A DNA stretch of 64,000 nucleotides from Gelatoporia subvermispora B (GCA_000320605.2 KB445794.1:1-64000); one strand, 5' to 3'; shown: positions 45,336 through 58,254, counted from the stretch's first letter. The notes: generated by a model not told the origin, from the letters alone. A program made the numbers and translations.

Positions 45336-46313
45336 AATACTGTTTCTATGCGGAGTACTCCAAGTCGTTGGAAGGCTGTAAGAGTCCGGATGGCCTTTAT
45401 ATAAGAGAAACAAGATATTGTGTGGCAATATGTGGTTCAAGACGTATTCACAGCCGAGAACCCGACCTGGTCTCATCGGCAGCCCCGGTCATTATTCTCT
45501 AGCTGCAACGTGTTTCGTCTAGTAAGTGAATGATCGGACCTGTTGCCTCAGTGGCACGCGCATCACAGGCAGCGTGACTGGATGTGACAACGTACTAGGA
45601 ATGATCCTCTTGCTCGCCCGAAACTGCTGTCTTCATTTCCCGCTTGCGCTAACTTAGTTGGGGAAGAAAAAGACAGAGCGCTCAGCAATTCGTCGCGGAA
45701 TCTCCGCGCAAACTTGCACGACTGACAAGGGAATACATGATATTAGCTCAGCTTAGCAATATGGTTCAATTCGGCTCGTTTCCTGAGGAGGCGTCATAGA
45801 TTAAGATATCTGCACGGCACGAAATTAGTGAGCAAGGACACAATCGGATGTTTGCGCAATCAGACACTGATACTGATGATCATACACTCCTGTTTTTTCG
45901 GCTATTGCTGATCTGCAGAATGCAGAATTACAGTGAAGGTGATCATCGATGACTGCCGAAACACGGGCTCCAGCGGAGTGGGTAAATGCAAACAAGAAAG
46001 GAAGTACGAAGCTGTGGCGTCGACACCCTGAGTTCGGACGTGATTACCAAGTTGTGTTTTGCAAAATTATGCTATCGACTGCGGGCTGCAAGACGATCTG
46101 GTCGCTCGCCCATTTCAGCAGCTCTCCGAAGTACGTTTCACCGGGAACTGATCATTCACTATGACGATGTAACAGCGGAGCTTGTCTTGTCTGCATGATG
46201 CTGACTCAATCTTGCAAATGCGCCACAGTCCTGTGAGTATAGACGGAATGTATAAGTTGACAACGAATAAACTGCTGAGAGAGCATCTGAACCTTCATCT
46301 TCTAACGGCTAAG
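45336..46313. promoter_or_regulatory. Divergent upstream region, kinase-like copy 2 and PD-(D/E)XK-like gene
   Basis: About 1 kb. TTTATATAA at 45396-45404 fits a TATA box for the minus-strand kinase-like gene. No separate gene is seen. Confidence 0.45.
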
Positions 46314-47711
46314 ATGGCACTCATACCTCAATTTGCCAACCCTATTGACCTACGCGAATGGACAAATTACAAAATTCTCCCTCTCCCGTGGAAGTTCACA
46401 CAGAATGATCAGACTCAGCAGAATAAGTCCACCAACATTATACATTATCCCTTTCAGAACCCTGCATGGCTGCTTGGACCGCGCAATGTCCTTGGGACTT
46501 ACGCATTTGGTCCTCTAGTATTAGCAGTACAAGGGACGGGAACCGGGCTGACATCGATCCCACTATCTGTCCTCCAATTTCCTCCTCATCTACAGCTCAG
46601 GGTGGTCAAACAATGCTCGGATCTAGTACCGAGACTCGTTCACTATTCCGGAACGAACTTGACCGTTCAAGATGTGTGGACCAATGGTTATGAGGCCATC
46701 CAATGGACGACTTGGCGTGAGAGGAGTGAACCACGGCCAAATGATCAAGTTCCAGGACTACCTCCTCTGACGCAACCCGATGTTCAAGACCAGTGCAACG
46801 CTATAGACTTATTATGGATATGGGTTCAAGAACACGCAGAAACCAAGGCCAGAGTCGTTCATTCAGAAGCTTCTGTGGCCGATCAGATCTGGATGCAGTT
46901 GTTGAGGCCTCTCAACTACTTGCTGAAGGTGAGGGTCCATCAATTTGACTATATACCGTGGCTGAATCGCAACAGTGGCGTTATAGGAATGTTATCGGGA
47001 GTCGGCTCAATCCCAGGGTGGGCGTCACTGCGCATTCCTGGCCGAACTTGATGACACCGACGAGACCGTTCATCCCAACCTGGGGACGCGCACCGCCTGT
47101 AAGCCTCCGGCCAAAATTGACCAACGAAAATCATAGCCAGGCCGGAATACCCGACTTCGTTCTTTTTGCGGGGCCGACAGAGGACAGCTTTGTCGCGATT
47201 GTTGAAGTGAAAACATTTTGGGCATGCAAAGATGAGAAAATCAGAAGTCTGTTCGGTCGACAAGGACCTCTGGCCGCAGGTGGTAACTTTGTCTGGGGTT
47301 CTCCTAGGAATGTACACCAGAAGATTCTGGTACAGGTGAGCGCAGCATGCGTCCTACGTACCCTATGTGTGCTTATCTGACATTGCTCAGATATGGTCTC
47401 AAATGTGCCTAAATGGGGCAGATTGGGGGGTTTTTACCAATGGAAGACTAGCCGTGGTGTGCACGAGGACGTCCCAGCAAGAATTGACCTTCAGCGAGGT
47501 GTATGACTTGGAGAGTGATGGTGGAACCATCTTCTGCGCTCTCGCGGGAATGCAGTTTGCCGCGATAGATGGGCGTGCGTTTGAGGATCCGGAGTATGGT
47601 CCTGACGCGTGGATCGTTGACTCATCTATCAAGCCTTTCATTGATCGAGACCGCACGATCAATCTGGACATCATTGAAGGCTTGACTGATGGCAGGCAGC
47701 CGCCGTTCTAG
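46314..47711 (+). CDS. PD-(D/E)XK nuclease-fold-like protein of unknown role
   Basis: The ATG at 46314 (MALIPQFANP) is preferred over upstream starts because the preceding 44 codons look noncoding. Three exons join at phase 0: the first intron runs from GTGAGG to CAACAG before 46974, and the second from GTGAGC to GCTCAG before about 47390. The N-terminal region (LPLPWKFTQ, LGPRNVLG) is unlike any domain I know. The second part has IPDFVLF, then VAIVEVKTFW (EVK at 47203-47211), matching the PD-x(n)-ExK core of restriction-like nucleases, and later IWSQMCLNGADWGVFTNG, like the QxxxY-type helix of that fold. Nuclease activity is inference. Related proteins are believed to be expanded in agaricomycetes. 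Confidence 0.6.
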
Positions 47712-48586
47712 CGCCCTGGAGAGTCACGTGCGGCTGAACGGACACTGCTCCTGCCTCGTCTAATAATTGTTCCCTGATGTGTCATGAACGACTTGTAACG
47801 GACTGATCAGATAATGCATTTGAGTTTCTGTTTCCATCTTCCGCCTTGATGCCCTTCCAAATTACAAATTTCGGCCACCCACTTGAGCCCCGTTTTAGGC
47901 ACGCCGCAGAGAGAAGGTCTTTTTTCAAGTGCAGCCTAGTAGTGAGTGCAGATATACTGCGAGCATGACCGATTGGAAGCAGGGAGCGCTCAAAACGCAA
48001 GATGAGGCTGCACCCAGGTATTATTCGTGGCATCCTGGCAGATATGAGTGCGATGAGGCACAGTCGAGGAAGTTGTTATTTATCAAAGAGGCGCGATGGC
48101 GAAGCATGATTCGGCGCGACACGGTACATGATCAGCACCACGGTAGCATTTAAACAGTGCATTTCATGGCTCCGATGCAATGCTTCCTTAGGTACTCTTC
48201 TATAGGCGAAAGCCCACAAACACCGCACAAGCCGGTCTGTAATCGACGCGCAAAAATACACCGATGTTATGGTGCGCCGCGCGTACGCAACATGGTAGTT
48301 GAAACTCCGTACCACAGTTATGGGCGCAAAGCAGAGTCATGATCTAGTTTAAACGTGAGACTAAAGCGGCTTGTGGACCAGCAAAGGCAACCTGAATCAG
48401 CCCTAACCCTAGTTCGGGGTTGCCAAGGTAAAACACGTGCAAGAGGAAGAGGCCGGGTAAAAGGATGGCCGAGGCCGAAGGGATGATGGCAGCGCCCCTG
48501 CTTCCCCAGCGCACTGCCCGCTCTTTATAACCTCCACCACCACCGTCTCTGCTCCTCCTCTTACGACCATCTTTGCGCCGTCGATC
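47712..48586. promoter_or_regulatory. Intergenic gap with telobox-like CCCTAACCCTAG upstream of thiolase
   Basis: CCCTAACCCTAG at 48401-48412 lies about 175 bp before the thiolase start codon, and TTTATAA at about 48524 is close to it. It resembles the inverted form of the element before the DHODH gene. No gene is seen in the gap. Confidence 0.4.
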
Positions 48587-50262
48587 ATGGCCTCTATCTC
48601 GCAACGCATCCAGAACTTCACCACGACCTCGCCAAAGGCCAAGCTCCTCGTTCAGAGCGACGACGACGTTGTAGTCGTCGTGGCTGTCCGCTCAGCCATT
48701 ACCAAGGTTCGCCCGATTCCCTTCCGTCATTCCAGGTCTTATCCAGATGGATCTATGCTGCGCTGGTGGGAACCATATTTAATTGTCAATTGATAACGAG
48801 GGTTCAACGGGCTAGATTATGTGGCTGCGCTGTGCTGTTCATATTCGGCTCGTGACGTCCTTGTCATGTTGTGCAGCTTCGTGTGTTCATCTTACATACT
48901 ACATACGATTCGTTTGCGCCATGGTTTGTCAGATTAACGGATGATCTTTTGAATAATCGTATCGCCCGCGCTTTTGAGCTAGTGTATGAACTCATTCCGT
49001 TCACACACAGGCAAAGAAAGGCGGCTTCAAAGATACCCGCCCTGAAGAGATCCTCTCTGGTGTCCTCAAGGCCGCATACACCAAAGCCCGCCTCGACCCC
49101 GCACTCATCGAGGACATCTCCGTCGGCAACGTCCTTCCCCCAGGTGGCGGCGCCTCCGCTGCACGCATGGCCGCGCTCGCTGCAGGCATCCCGCACACCG
49201 TCTCGATCCACACTGTGAACCGGCAATGCTCCTCAGGTCTGACCGCCGTCAACCACATTGCGAACGCGATCGCGGTGGGACAGATCGACGTCGGAATTGG
49301 CGCGGGCGTGGAGAGCATGACGTTCGGGTACGGCGCGCGGGCGCAGGCGGACGGGTTCTCGGAGAAGGTGCTCGAGTGCCAGGAGGCGGAGGACTGCCTC
49401 ATCCCGATGGGTATCACGAGCGAAAACGTAGCGAAGGAGTTCGGCGTCTCGCGCGCGGAGCAGGACGCGTTCGCTGCGCGCAGCTTCCAGAAGGCGGCGA
49501 AGGCGCAGAAGGAAGGCAAGTTCCAGGCGGAGATTGTGCCCCTGACGGTGAAGTGGACGGACCCGAAGACGGAAGAGGAGAAAGACGTTACAGTCGACCG
49601 CGATGATGGTGTCCGCGACGGTGTCACGGCTGAGTCGCTCGCGAAGCTCAAGCCTGCGTTCGCCAAGGACGGCACAACGCATGCAGGTGTGTTTATACTT
49701 TCATTCCTCCCTAATGCTGCACCGTTATTGACCCGCTTCTCCACCAGGCAATGCATCGCAGGTGTCAGATGGCGCTGCAGCGGTCGTCCTCGCACGTCGC
49801 TCGGTGGCCAAGCGGCTGGGCCTGCCAATCGTTGGCAAGTTCGTCGCTGCGCAAGTCGCTGGTGTTCCCCCGCGTGTGATGGGCATTGGCCCGGCCTTTG
49901 CGATCCCGCGTGTGCTCGAAAAGACAGGGCTGAGCATCAACGACGTCGACTTTTACGAGATCAACGAGGCATTCGCGAGCCAGGCGGTGTACTCCGCCAA
50001 GAAGCTCGGCATCCCCGAGGACAAGCTCAACCTGAATGGAGGTGCGATCGCGATCGGACACCCGCTGGGATGCAGTGAGTACTTCGCCTTGTCTTGTTCT
50101 ATGAATGTGGCACTGACAGGTGGCCGTGTGATTGCAGCTGGTGCGCGCCAGGTCGCGACAGGTATGAACATCGCGAAGCAGACGGGCGCGAAGGTATTCT
50201 GCACGAGTATGTGTATCGGCTCCGGCATGGGCATGGCCGCAATCTTTGTCAGCGAGCAATAG
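48587..50262 (+). CDS. POT1: 3-ketoacyl-CoA thiolase (acetyl-CoA acyltransferase)
   Basis: It cleaves 3-ketoacyl-CoA with CoA to acetyl-CoA and a shortened acyl-CoA, the last step of beta-oxidation. Exon 1 ends VRSAITK. A 0.3-kb intron leads to AKKGGFKDTRPEEIL. Motifs are NRQCSSG with the nucleophilic Cys, SMTFGYG, GITSENVAKEFGV, NASQVSDGAAAV across an intron, NEAFASQAVYSA, NGGAIAIGHPLG with the catalytic His, and, past a last intron (49-64 nt, near 50074-50138), CTSMCIGSGMGMAAIF with the second catalytic Cys. All three catalytic residues are present. It is closer to peroxisomal thiolase than to ERG10. I see no textbook PTS2 or PTS1, so its location is open. Confidence 0.93.
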
Positions 50263-50983
50263 GGCGCGCTCATCCGTGAGCAGGCAGAGGCCGTGTAACA
50301 TATCTGCATATTTTTGTCACATGTGCACGATGTATTGACTCGCCTGCCTTTGGGCAAGTATGGATGTATATTAGTGGGAATTTTTATTGTCTTACGATCC
50401 TGGATGTCTCCGCCTTCGTTTGCCACGTCTTCATGCGATGAATGTATATGTGCGCAGTCCTCAGGGTAAAACGCAAGCGTCCGACGAGCCTGGCCTTAGT
50501 CAGCAACGTCAATGTTGATATTGACACGACAAGCCTGAGTGAAAGTTCGTCGTCCGCGTCAACCGTCCTACTCAATGCCATCGAATTTCTCCGAATATTA
50601 GTTGGTGTATGCGCAAATTTTACCTCTCAATCTGCTCGTTGTTTTTCTCTCTTCGTTCTGAGAACATCTTGTGCAGAGTCCCTAGTGATCTCGAGCTTTA
50701 AATCCGACTTTTTCGACGGCAGATGCTGTGCGGGCGGGTATATGCAATAGGGCTAGCGCGTCCTCGAGGCAGCTGGCCTGGCGCTCTGGTAAATCTGCGT
50801 AGCACCGCATATATGGAGTCGTGCGGCTGCGGTGAGGAAGGACTGTATAAATGGACAGCTCGTCGTGATAGTGGATCAGTCGATTTGCACACTCATCACC
50901 CACACGACTGAGCCGAGCATATATCCTAGGTGTTGGGGTCTTCGACTACTGCGCCATACTGTTCCGTCCTCGTGTATTACAGG
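50263..50983. other. Intergenic gap downstream of thiolase
   Basis: About 0.7 kb. No gene, repeat or RNA is recognised. Confidence 0.45.
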
Positions 50984-53900
50984 ATGTCCGACATTCGTGT
51001 CAGGATACGCAAGATGATTGTTCCTGTCCCGCAGGAACCACCAAGGGCAAGTACGGAGGCAACATCCTCCTCTACTTTCCCGAAATCTGGGTCAGAGGTA
51101 CGCTTATGTCTCTACTGGTTGCTCCAAGTCTCAGCTCCTCACGAGATCGACTCGATCTAGGCACCTGCACAAGGGGCCCCCACCGAGACGACGTGCTACA
51201 GTCTTGTTCTCGAGGATGTCAACCGTGGCAAGGGAAAGGAGCCCGAGGATGCGACGACCGATTCCTCTTCTTTGCCGCTAGAGGATGTCTCATGCTCAGA
51301 GAAACTGATGGTCTTATTGCCTATCCTTTCGACCACTGGCATTGTGAGCATTGCACGTTCTTGCCAGGCTTTGATCAGTTCTGATCCTCAGCTACCTCAC
51401 CAAGCCTGCTAACCTGGCAGCCACCATCGAACAGACGTGCCGACTCCTGAGTAGCGTGGGCCCAGTCGCCTGCCTCGAGAATGCTGAGCTCATCATGGGC
51501 AAGGAAGCTATGAACAAGTTCCTGAGTGACGTAGGAGATTTACTACGTCTCCTGAGTAATATGACTAAATATCACTTTAGCTATTCCAATTACTCCTCAT
51601 TATTGCCGATATACTCGGACTCCGAGCAGATGTGTTCCAGCAATATCTCGGAATGCAGCTCGGCCAGATGCTGCCTCTGACATATACCCCGGAGCGGTTC
51701 GAAAGGCTGGTGGAAGCTCTGCTTGTTCGAGCTGCTAGAGATCTTTTGGGTAAACCATCCACTGCCCATGACTCTACCGTGAGTCTTGCGCTTGCATGCA
51801 TCTTATTTTCTTTGAACGCATACATGTCCAGACTCCCCAGATCGCGCCAGGACTACTTCCCGGTTCAACTTCCTCTGGTGGTTCCGAGACCGCTTCAATT
51901 ACGGAGAATGAGGTGAGTAAGCTATGCGACGGCCAAAGGATTCTCTCTAATGCTATTCAGCGCTCTTCTACGGAGCAACAGAGCTCTGCGGAAAACAACA
52001 AATCTCCTGCATCGATGTTCAATCCAAACACATATATGACTGACGACGCAATTTGGTTGGGATGCAAACACGACGGCTATCCCCTCTCCTCATTCATTGG
52101 GTATCAGGAGCTCCGGTATTCGGAACCCCAGCTCGTAGAGATGCATCAGAGCCCTTCACGCGAGTACGCCGCACTCTATCAAAGCCAGCTGACCTTCGGA
52201 TTCCTGGAGGGCGTCATTGAACAGAAGATCCCCGAGAGCCGTCTCCTCAAGCACACACCGAACGGGATTATGATCTCTACAGATGAGGTCCCGCGCATAC
52301 TCCGCGAGTGGATGGACCGTATCAAGGCCATGAAAGCCGCAGACCCCGAGGCGCTTCGAAAGTGGTTCGAACGCACCATAAGGCAATTCCAGTACGCGAG
52401 CTCTATGCTGCAGCAGGAGGTGCTCTATCCTGGGCAAATGCCATGGCACAAGATCGGGCTCCCGTCCGACGAAGTCGCGAACATAGTCTACATGGTAGCC
52501 GCCATCGGCGAGGCGCTGCAGGTAGCCAGCAGCGAGTTCGGGTTCCTCCTCCCGCCGGCAACGAAGCCACCTGATTGGATGTCCGTCGTGCTCTCGGTGA
52601 ACAGCCGCCTTGCGAAGATGATGGCGGACGGATGGTGCCCGGTGACGCTGCGCTTCCTCGCGAAGAGTATGTGTGTGCTCGGATACGCGAGTAAGAACAA
52701 GCCGATTATTCGGGATGGCATCGGGGAGAAGGGGCATGCGGACTGTGACGCGCTGAGATGTGTTGCAAATACGGTGGACACTGCGACGTATCACAATCGC
52801 CACGTCCGGGAGGAATGTTCTTGCCAATACGTGAAGCCACCGGTGGACGCGGTCATGCAAATCCTCAGCACGGGCCAGGTTCCTGTTCTAACCATCACGA
52901 ACGTCAACTCGTCCGAGGGGGACCTCACATTTACATGCAATAACGCTTCTACGACTTCGTACGTTGCATTCTCGCACGTGTGGGCAGACGGATTAGGGAG
53001 CACCACAGAAGAGGGGCTCCCAGTCTGCCAGGTCCGCCGATTGGCTGCAGCAGCCGAGCGCCTGGTACCGGGGAGCGCATTCTGGATAGACAGTCTCTGC
53101 GTGCCGAAGAACGCTGAGATGAGGAAACGCGCCATTAGGGAGATGGGCCGGACCTACAACAACGCTACCGTCGTTCTGGTCATGGACTCAGGGGTACAAT
53201 CGTGCTCCGTCACGGCGCCTCTTGAGCAGCGGCTCCTGCGCATCGTCACATCCGCTTGGATGCAACGCCTGTGGACGCTCCAGGAAGCAATGCTTGCGCG
53301 CAGCCTTGTCTTCGAGTTCTCTGACGGCATTGTGGCGATCCAGGATTTGCTCCCAGACGATGATGCGCCATTTGTCAGCCCGCTCATTACAATGCTTGCC
53401 GTATACGTTCATTCTCTGTTGCATCGGAGAAATGACCTTCGGTACGCCAGAGCGGGGCTTCCTATGATGGGTCTCAAGCAGGTTTCCGAGCTCCTGTACT
53501 GCCGAACAAGTAGTAAGCCAGAGGACGAGACCTTGGCCATCGCGAGTTTGTTGGACGTCGATCCGGGGGAACTTGTGAGCACCTCACCACGACAGCGCAT
53601 GAAGACGTTACTCCTCAAAGTGCGGAACATCCCTCCCTACATCATCAGTACGCCCGCACCGCGACTTGACGAGCCTTGCTTCGGCTGGGCACCGGTGACA
53701 TTGACATCTGGGCATAGCGACGTCATCAGTAACAACGAAGCGATATGTACTCCAGAAGGTCTACTGGCCACTTACCCTTCCATCGGGATCAATTCGACAA
53801 CCTTCCGAGGTGACGAAGTATGGTTCATTCGATTGCAATTGCAATCGAAGACCATGATGATGTCGCTAGAGGACGCCGATTCAGAACGCGGTGCAGACAT

Positions 53901-54138
53901 GAAATACACCTGCAATGGAATCCTTATGGAGCCTCTGGGACCCAAGATCATACAGAGCGTTGTCGCAGTGCTCATGGACGGGCAAGGTATATCCGTCAAT
54001 GGGAAGTGGCGTCCCAGGTACAGATTCATTAAGCGGCTGCAGCTCAAGCATTGGATGGGTCCCCAGCTGGCAAGGATAGATGATCACAAAGTCATAGAAG
54101 CTACAGGGTTCGGTGACCTTGATGTGTGTCTGGTTTAA
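50984..54138 (+). CDS. HET-domain protein with an N-terminal helical extension
   Basis: HET domains occur in fungal non-self recognition, where activation can kill fused cells. The C-terminal two thirds (to 54138) are open. The domain reads YVAFSHVWADGLG (about 52960), FWIDSLCVPK (about 53085), a helix with RKRAIREMGRTYNNATVVLV, and RLWTLQEAM (about 53267), the usual three blocks. Upstream exons add MSDIRVRIRKM, then (phase 0) APAQGAPTETTCYSLV, an acidic linker, LAATIEQTCRLLSS, and FQLLLIIADILGLRADVFQQ, a helical region I cannot name. Introns near 51.53-51.59, 51.78-51.83 and 51.91-51.96 kb are in phase 0. One join near 51.34-51.42 kb could not be closed in frame, so an unseen intron, error or lesion lies there. 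Confidence 0.75.
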
Positions 54139-55016
54139 TCAATGCCCGAGAGTCAGATCTGAAGTGAGTGGACATATGTCCGCTCGTCCAATGAATTAGA
54201 GTCATAATAAGGTAGTATTGAGCGTCCCGTAGTCATCAGATGAGCCAGATGGAAACTGGTAGTACGAAGGTGGTAGAACTCCTATCATATGAGCGGATAC
54301 GCAGTAGGCGTCTAACGCCATTGGGAACAAATATTTGGCTACAATATATGCGGAAATGTCTCGGATGCAGCACTTTCGTCATGCACAAGTTGCAACAGTA
54401 TTGTGCCAGTAGCTCACATCCCTAGATTTTGGACTATTTCTTACTCCTGAATCTTGACACTCACTTTATGACCATGTGATACTAAGGCTGCGCAGATCTC
54501 CCAGAGATACCGAAAGCTGTGCTACACAGCACGTGCATCAGAAGTCCGTATCACATGCACTCAGGATGTACTGCACGTCAAACCTTAGTCAGTGACGCCG
54601 GCGTCATATGGACAGCTCGAGCACAGGTTCAGCATAAACGCTGTTTATTGATATGCAATGAACATGTTCGATATGGACTGTGCTATGCGCGATACTGCTG
54701 GCTGTACAGTGACGCGGAAGTTCAGAAGCTTCCGTTTTCTGCCAAGATCTCGCACTCTGACACCGCAAATGCAACTCTTCCCACAGTACAGTAATGACAG
54801 ATGCGGCTGTGCGCAGCGAAAAGTAGAAGCGGAGTTGCTCGGTACTCAGGGCAGTCTCTCCAGCTCATTGGGTACACCGCTTTCTTCATAGGTTCTGTCA
54901 ACTGTCACGTTAAGAGCTGACTATGAGGCAATGGCTGTTGAGATTCATCGGCACATATCGTGGTGTATTTAGGCTCTGACAATCGACCAGCTGGGTAACC
55001 ACCCATCATCTCCTCC
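54139..55016. other. Intergenic stretch
   Basis: About 0.9 kb of AT-richer sequence. Small frames at 54.5-54.9 kb show no domain. Nothing else is recognised. Confidence 0.45.
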
Positions 55017-56866
55017 ATGTCTACCTCAGAGTCGATATATGTCCGACATCTCTCCCTTCTGGGGCATGGGCGCCCCTTGTGGGACCCAGAGCCAACGAAT
55101 CACGGAGAAGTTCACATCGGAGATGTCGGTTACGTCTTCCGTGGAGCATTCATTCGTTTGTTCAACGCCATGAAAGATGCCGACGAACCAGAGAACATTG
55201 GTTTGACGCTACCAGACCCCTTCATAAAGTTTGACCTGCCGCGAAAGGATATGGAACTTTATCGTCCTCATGCTATTCTAGCCGATGTGCTGTGCGGCCA
55301 AACAATCGTAGCACGCCGCGTGCGGGCAGGTGCCAGTCTCCCGTGAGTCGGTATACCACCAGATTTGTATTGCCATCTGATTCACGTAGAGGTGTACATG
55401 GTCGCTTTGAGATCAAATGCTCGCATGACGAGGGTGCACTTCTGGTCCTGAAAGATGACGCAGAGCGACGTGAAGTGAGGCCCAACGAATGGATGAAGAG
55501 ATACGTTTACAAGCACTACGAAGATTGGCAGAGCTATGCAGAGACGGTGCATGGGCTTCATAAATCGCAAGATCTTTACTTCGTTCGAGGCTTTGTCAAG
55601 ACAAAGGAATGGCTAGTTGCGTCGTTTCAGGAGGGTTCTCAGCTTTATGCAGGACATGTCAATATTCACCGCAGCGGAGCCGGGTTCTCCCTCGCTGCAA
55701 AGAAATCGAGGATCATGTTTCGCACCCCCGAAGTGCGAACTGGACCTGCCCGTGGAACCACTGGCGGATTCCCTCATGCCAGCAGAGCTGATACGACTCG
55801 GGATCTACACGACGAACGTGCCTTTTCTGAGACAGATCCCGATGACATTCCGAGCAACCAATCTATCTTCATACACTACTACAAGCTACGAACCAGGAGG
55901 ATGATGTTCGGACCCAGAACGATGGAAGCTGCTGCCGAACCTCACGACTTACCAGACGATTCTTTCGATGAATACGACGGACCTGCGGTTCCGTCTTCGT
56001 ACAATAATTCAGAGGGCTTTGTCATGGAGCATGATCTCTCGCCTAAGGTTCACTTTATTTTGGCTTCCGTATCCCCTATATCGCTAATAAACATATGTGT
56101 CTCCACAGATTCCCGACCCCGTTGATCCTCTACTGGAATACATTCTAGAAGTACAAATTTACATCATTCTATATACTCACAAGAAATCTGATTGCTATCC
56201 ATTTTTAGCATTCCCATGCAACTGCAGCTATTGCGAGTGACGCAGACTTCATTGGGTTGTGCAAAGTACGAATCGTTATTTATGTGTTCATTTCATTTCT
56301 TACATTCCGGAAGGACCTCGATCCCAGCGAAGATATATTGGTATTTTTGAGGAGAACACTGCCTCGTATTGAGGTAGACTCCAGTGGTCGTGAGTGCTCA
56401 GGTTTGCATGCTCCCATCGCGTTGCTGACAATTGGATTCATTAGTTGGGGCTATTATTTCACCTGGTCCAGCACCAGACCAAATACCCTCAAAAAGACCT
56501 ATCCTCACTTCTCACAGCTCATTTAAAGAGCCGAGTATAGCACATGGAGAAGCCGATCCAGTTGTGCAGGCGACGAAAGTACCGCGTTCCGAGTCTTGCG
56601 ATATCAATGCGTCCGCTCCGACTCCTCCCTCCAAGGATAGAAAGCGGTCCCCGGGTCACTCCAGCACTTGTGACCCCGGATCACCCTCCCTAAGCCCAGA
56701 AAAATCACACAAGAAAGCAAAGATTTGCATGGCGGATGTCGTTACTTCACAAGAAACGGAGGTAGTAACGAGAGCGAAATCTGAACCTTCGCTAGGCGTA
56801 GCGCGTTTTGTAGAACCTACATCCTTTTTCGAGGATTTTGGCATAGGATGGTCTGGCATACATTAA
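55017..56866 (+). CDS. Unknown protein of an expanded agaricomycete family
   Basis: Start MSTSESIYV, then a first exon with GRPLWDPEP, GEVHIGDVGYVFRGAFIRLF and a DLPRKDMELY segment. An intron (GTGAGT to CACGTAG, about 55343-55389) joins in frame to GVHGRFEIKCSHDEGALLVL, WMKRYVYKHYEDWQSYAETV and DLYFVRGFVKTKEWLVASF. Small exons follow (IPDPVDPLLEYILE; HSHATAAIASDADFIGLC; DLDPSEDILVFLRRTL). The tail is basic and Ser/Pro-rich with KDRKRSPG and KSHKKAK, like a nuclear localisation signal. Proteins with this GDVGY-FxRLFN start are common in mushroom genomes and have no assigned function. The frame ends at 56866. Exon edges in the 3' half are approximate. Confidence 0.65.
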
Positions 56867-57165
56867 TCGTTGCTGATATCGTCAATTGCAGTAAATTTCG
56901 ATACCATACACTGTACTTGCGATACCGTTCGAGAGACATATTCAATTCGAACGATGTTGCTTCGAACTTATTAGTTTAGCAGTACAGGGCATCAAAGTCT
57001 AGCGCAACGGTTCTCGAATTCGCGGTGTGAGATGCAAAGCTCAGAGTCAATATGTCTATGGAATTGAAATTGATACTGGTCTCTGAAATTTCGACATAGC
57101 GCCGCGACAGTATGTACGGTCATGCTTGTAAGAGTCCAAGCTACAGGACGAGATTACAAATAGGG

Positions 57166-58254
57166 CTAGTCATAGTCTGATCCATAGCTGCTTGAGTATG
57201 TGTCCACACTTTGTGGCCGGGGTCGGCGGCGAGAAGGCCCATGCGTCGGCTGCTCAATTATTACAGTCGATCCCAGGGAGACCTGCATCGAGACCTGCCC
57301 CGCAGCCGTGCCTGCACCATACGGAGCGGGCCCCATGCCCATTCCTCCCGCACCACCAGCAGAGCCTGGACCTATTCCGGGGACTTCGAGTCCACTGTTG
57401 CTTATTGAGGACGGCTGAGGAACCATGCTGGTACCAACTGGAGGAGGAATGATCTTGACGCGGTCGCCAGGCCTAACTGCGCCCAACGCAGGCATCTAGG
57501 AAGCGGCTACCGAATGAGCTGGCGCTCCCGCCGTGGTCACCTGAGGAATGGCTTGCATTGCCATCGCTCCAACCAAGCTAGACGCTGCTGGTGGAGCGGG
57601 ACCTATTCCTCCTGCGGTCGGATCTGTAGCAGCAAGGGGCGCCGCAGTTGCAGTGGGTGCCACGACCGCGGCGGGTGCATTAGGTACAACGGAGAGCTCT
57701 GTGGCCGCTGCACTTATTCCTGATGTAATCGGAGCTGCGCCGGCGGCTTCGAGGTTAGACGCGGCAGTCGTAGGTGCCGTGTTTGCGACTGGTTCTGTAG
57801 CTGCAGCATTTGCTGCACCTGTTGCAGATACCGCGCCTGGCTGAGCAGGAAGGACAATGATCGGTGCTGTTGATGCTCCTGGGGCTCCTGAACCACCGTA
57901 TTGATTCGCTGCCGGAATGCCAGCGCCAGCTCCCGGAACAGGCGGGACAGTGCCCCGGCACCGACGGCCTCGCCTATGCCACCCATGCCTACTGAACCGC
58001 CTATGCCACCTGGACCCTGAGCCAGAGCATCAGCACCCAGAGTAGCACTAGCACCTACTGCGGGTAAGTATTTTGAGCATATAGCCCCGTCATGGACAGG
58101 GCTCACCTTGTCCTCCGAACGCTGCACCGCTCATACTGTGATTCCAGCCGGTTTTGAATGCGTTCGTTGCACCTTGTAAGACCCCACCTGCAGTGTTTTT
58201 GCGACCACGACGACGTGAAAGGCGGCCTGAGGTTGATTCGGAATTGCTCGTCAT
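57166..58254 (-). CDS. Low-complexity Gly/Ala/Pro-rich protein
   Basis: The start ATG at 58254 gives MTSNSESTSGRLSRRRGRKN, then GATNAFKTGWNHSM. After an intron (GTGAGC to CCGCAG) there is a Gly/Ala-rich stretch (GGIGGSVGMGGIGE), a long Ala/Pro/Val-rich region in the frame with SVVPNAPAAVVAPT, and, past an intron of about 48 nt (GTGACC to CCTAG), MPALGAVRPGDRVKIIPPPV and a Gly/Met-rich tail ending SSSYGSDYD. I do not recognise the protein. The composition suggests a disordered protein. The Ala-rich plus-strand frame at 57548-57844 is its mirror and not a gene. Confidence 0.45.

Noticed and set aside
57548..57844. Ala/Val-rich plus-strand frame
   Set aside because: Mirror of the Ala/Pro-rich minus-strand exon. 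It lacks any other support.
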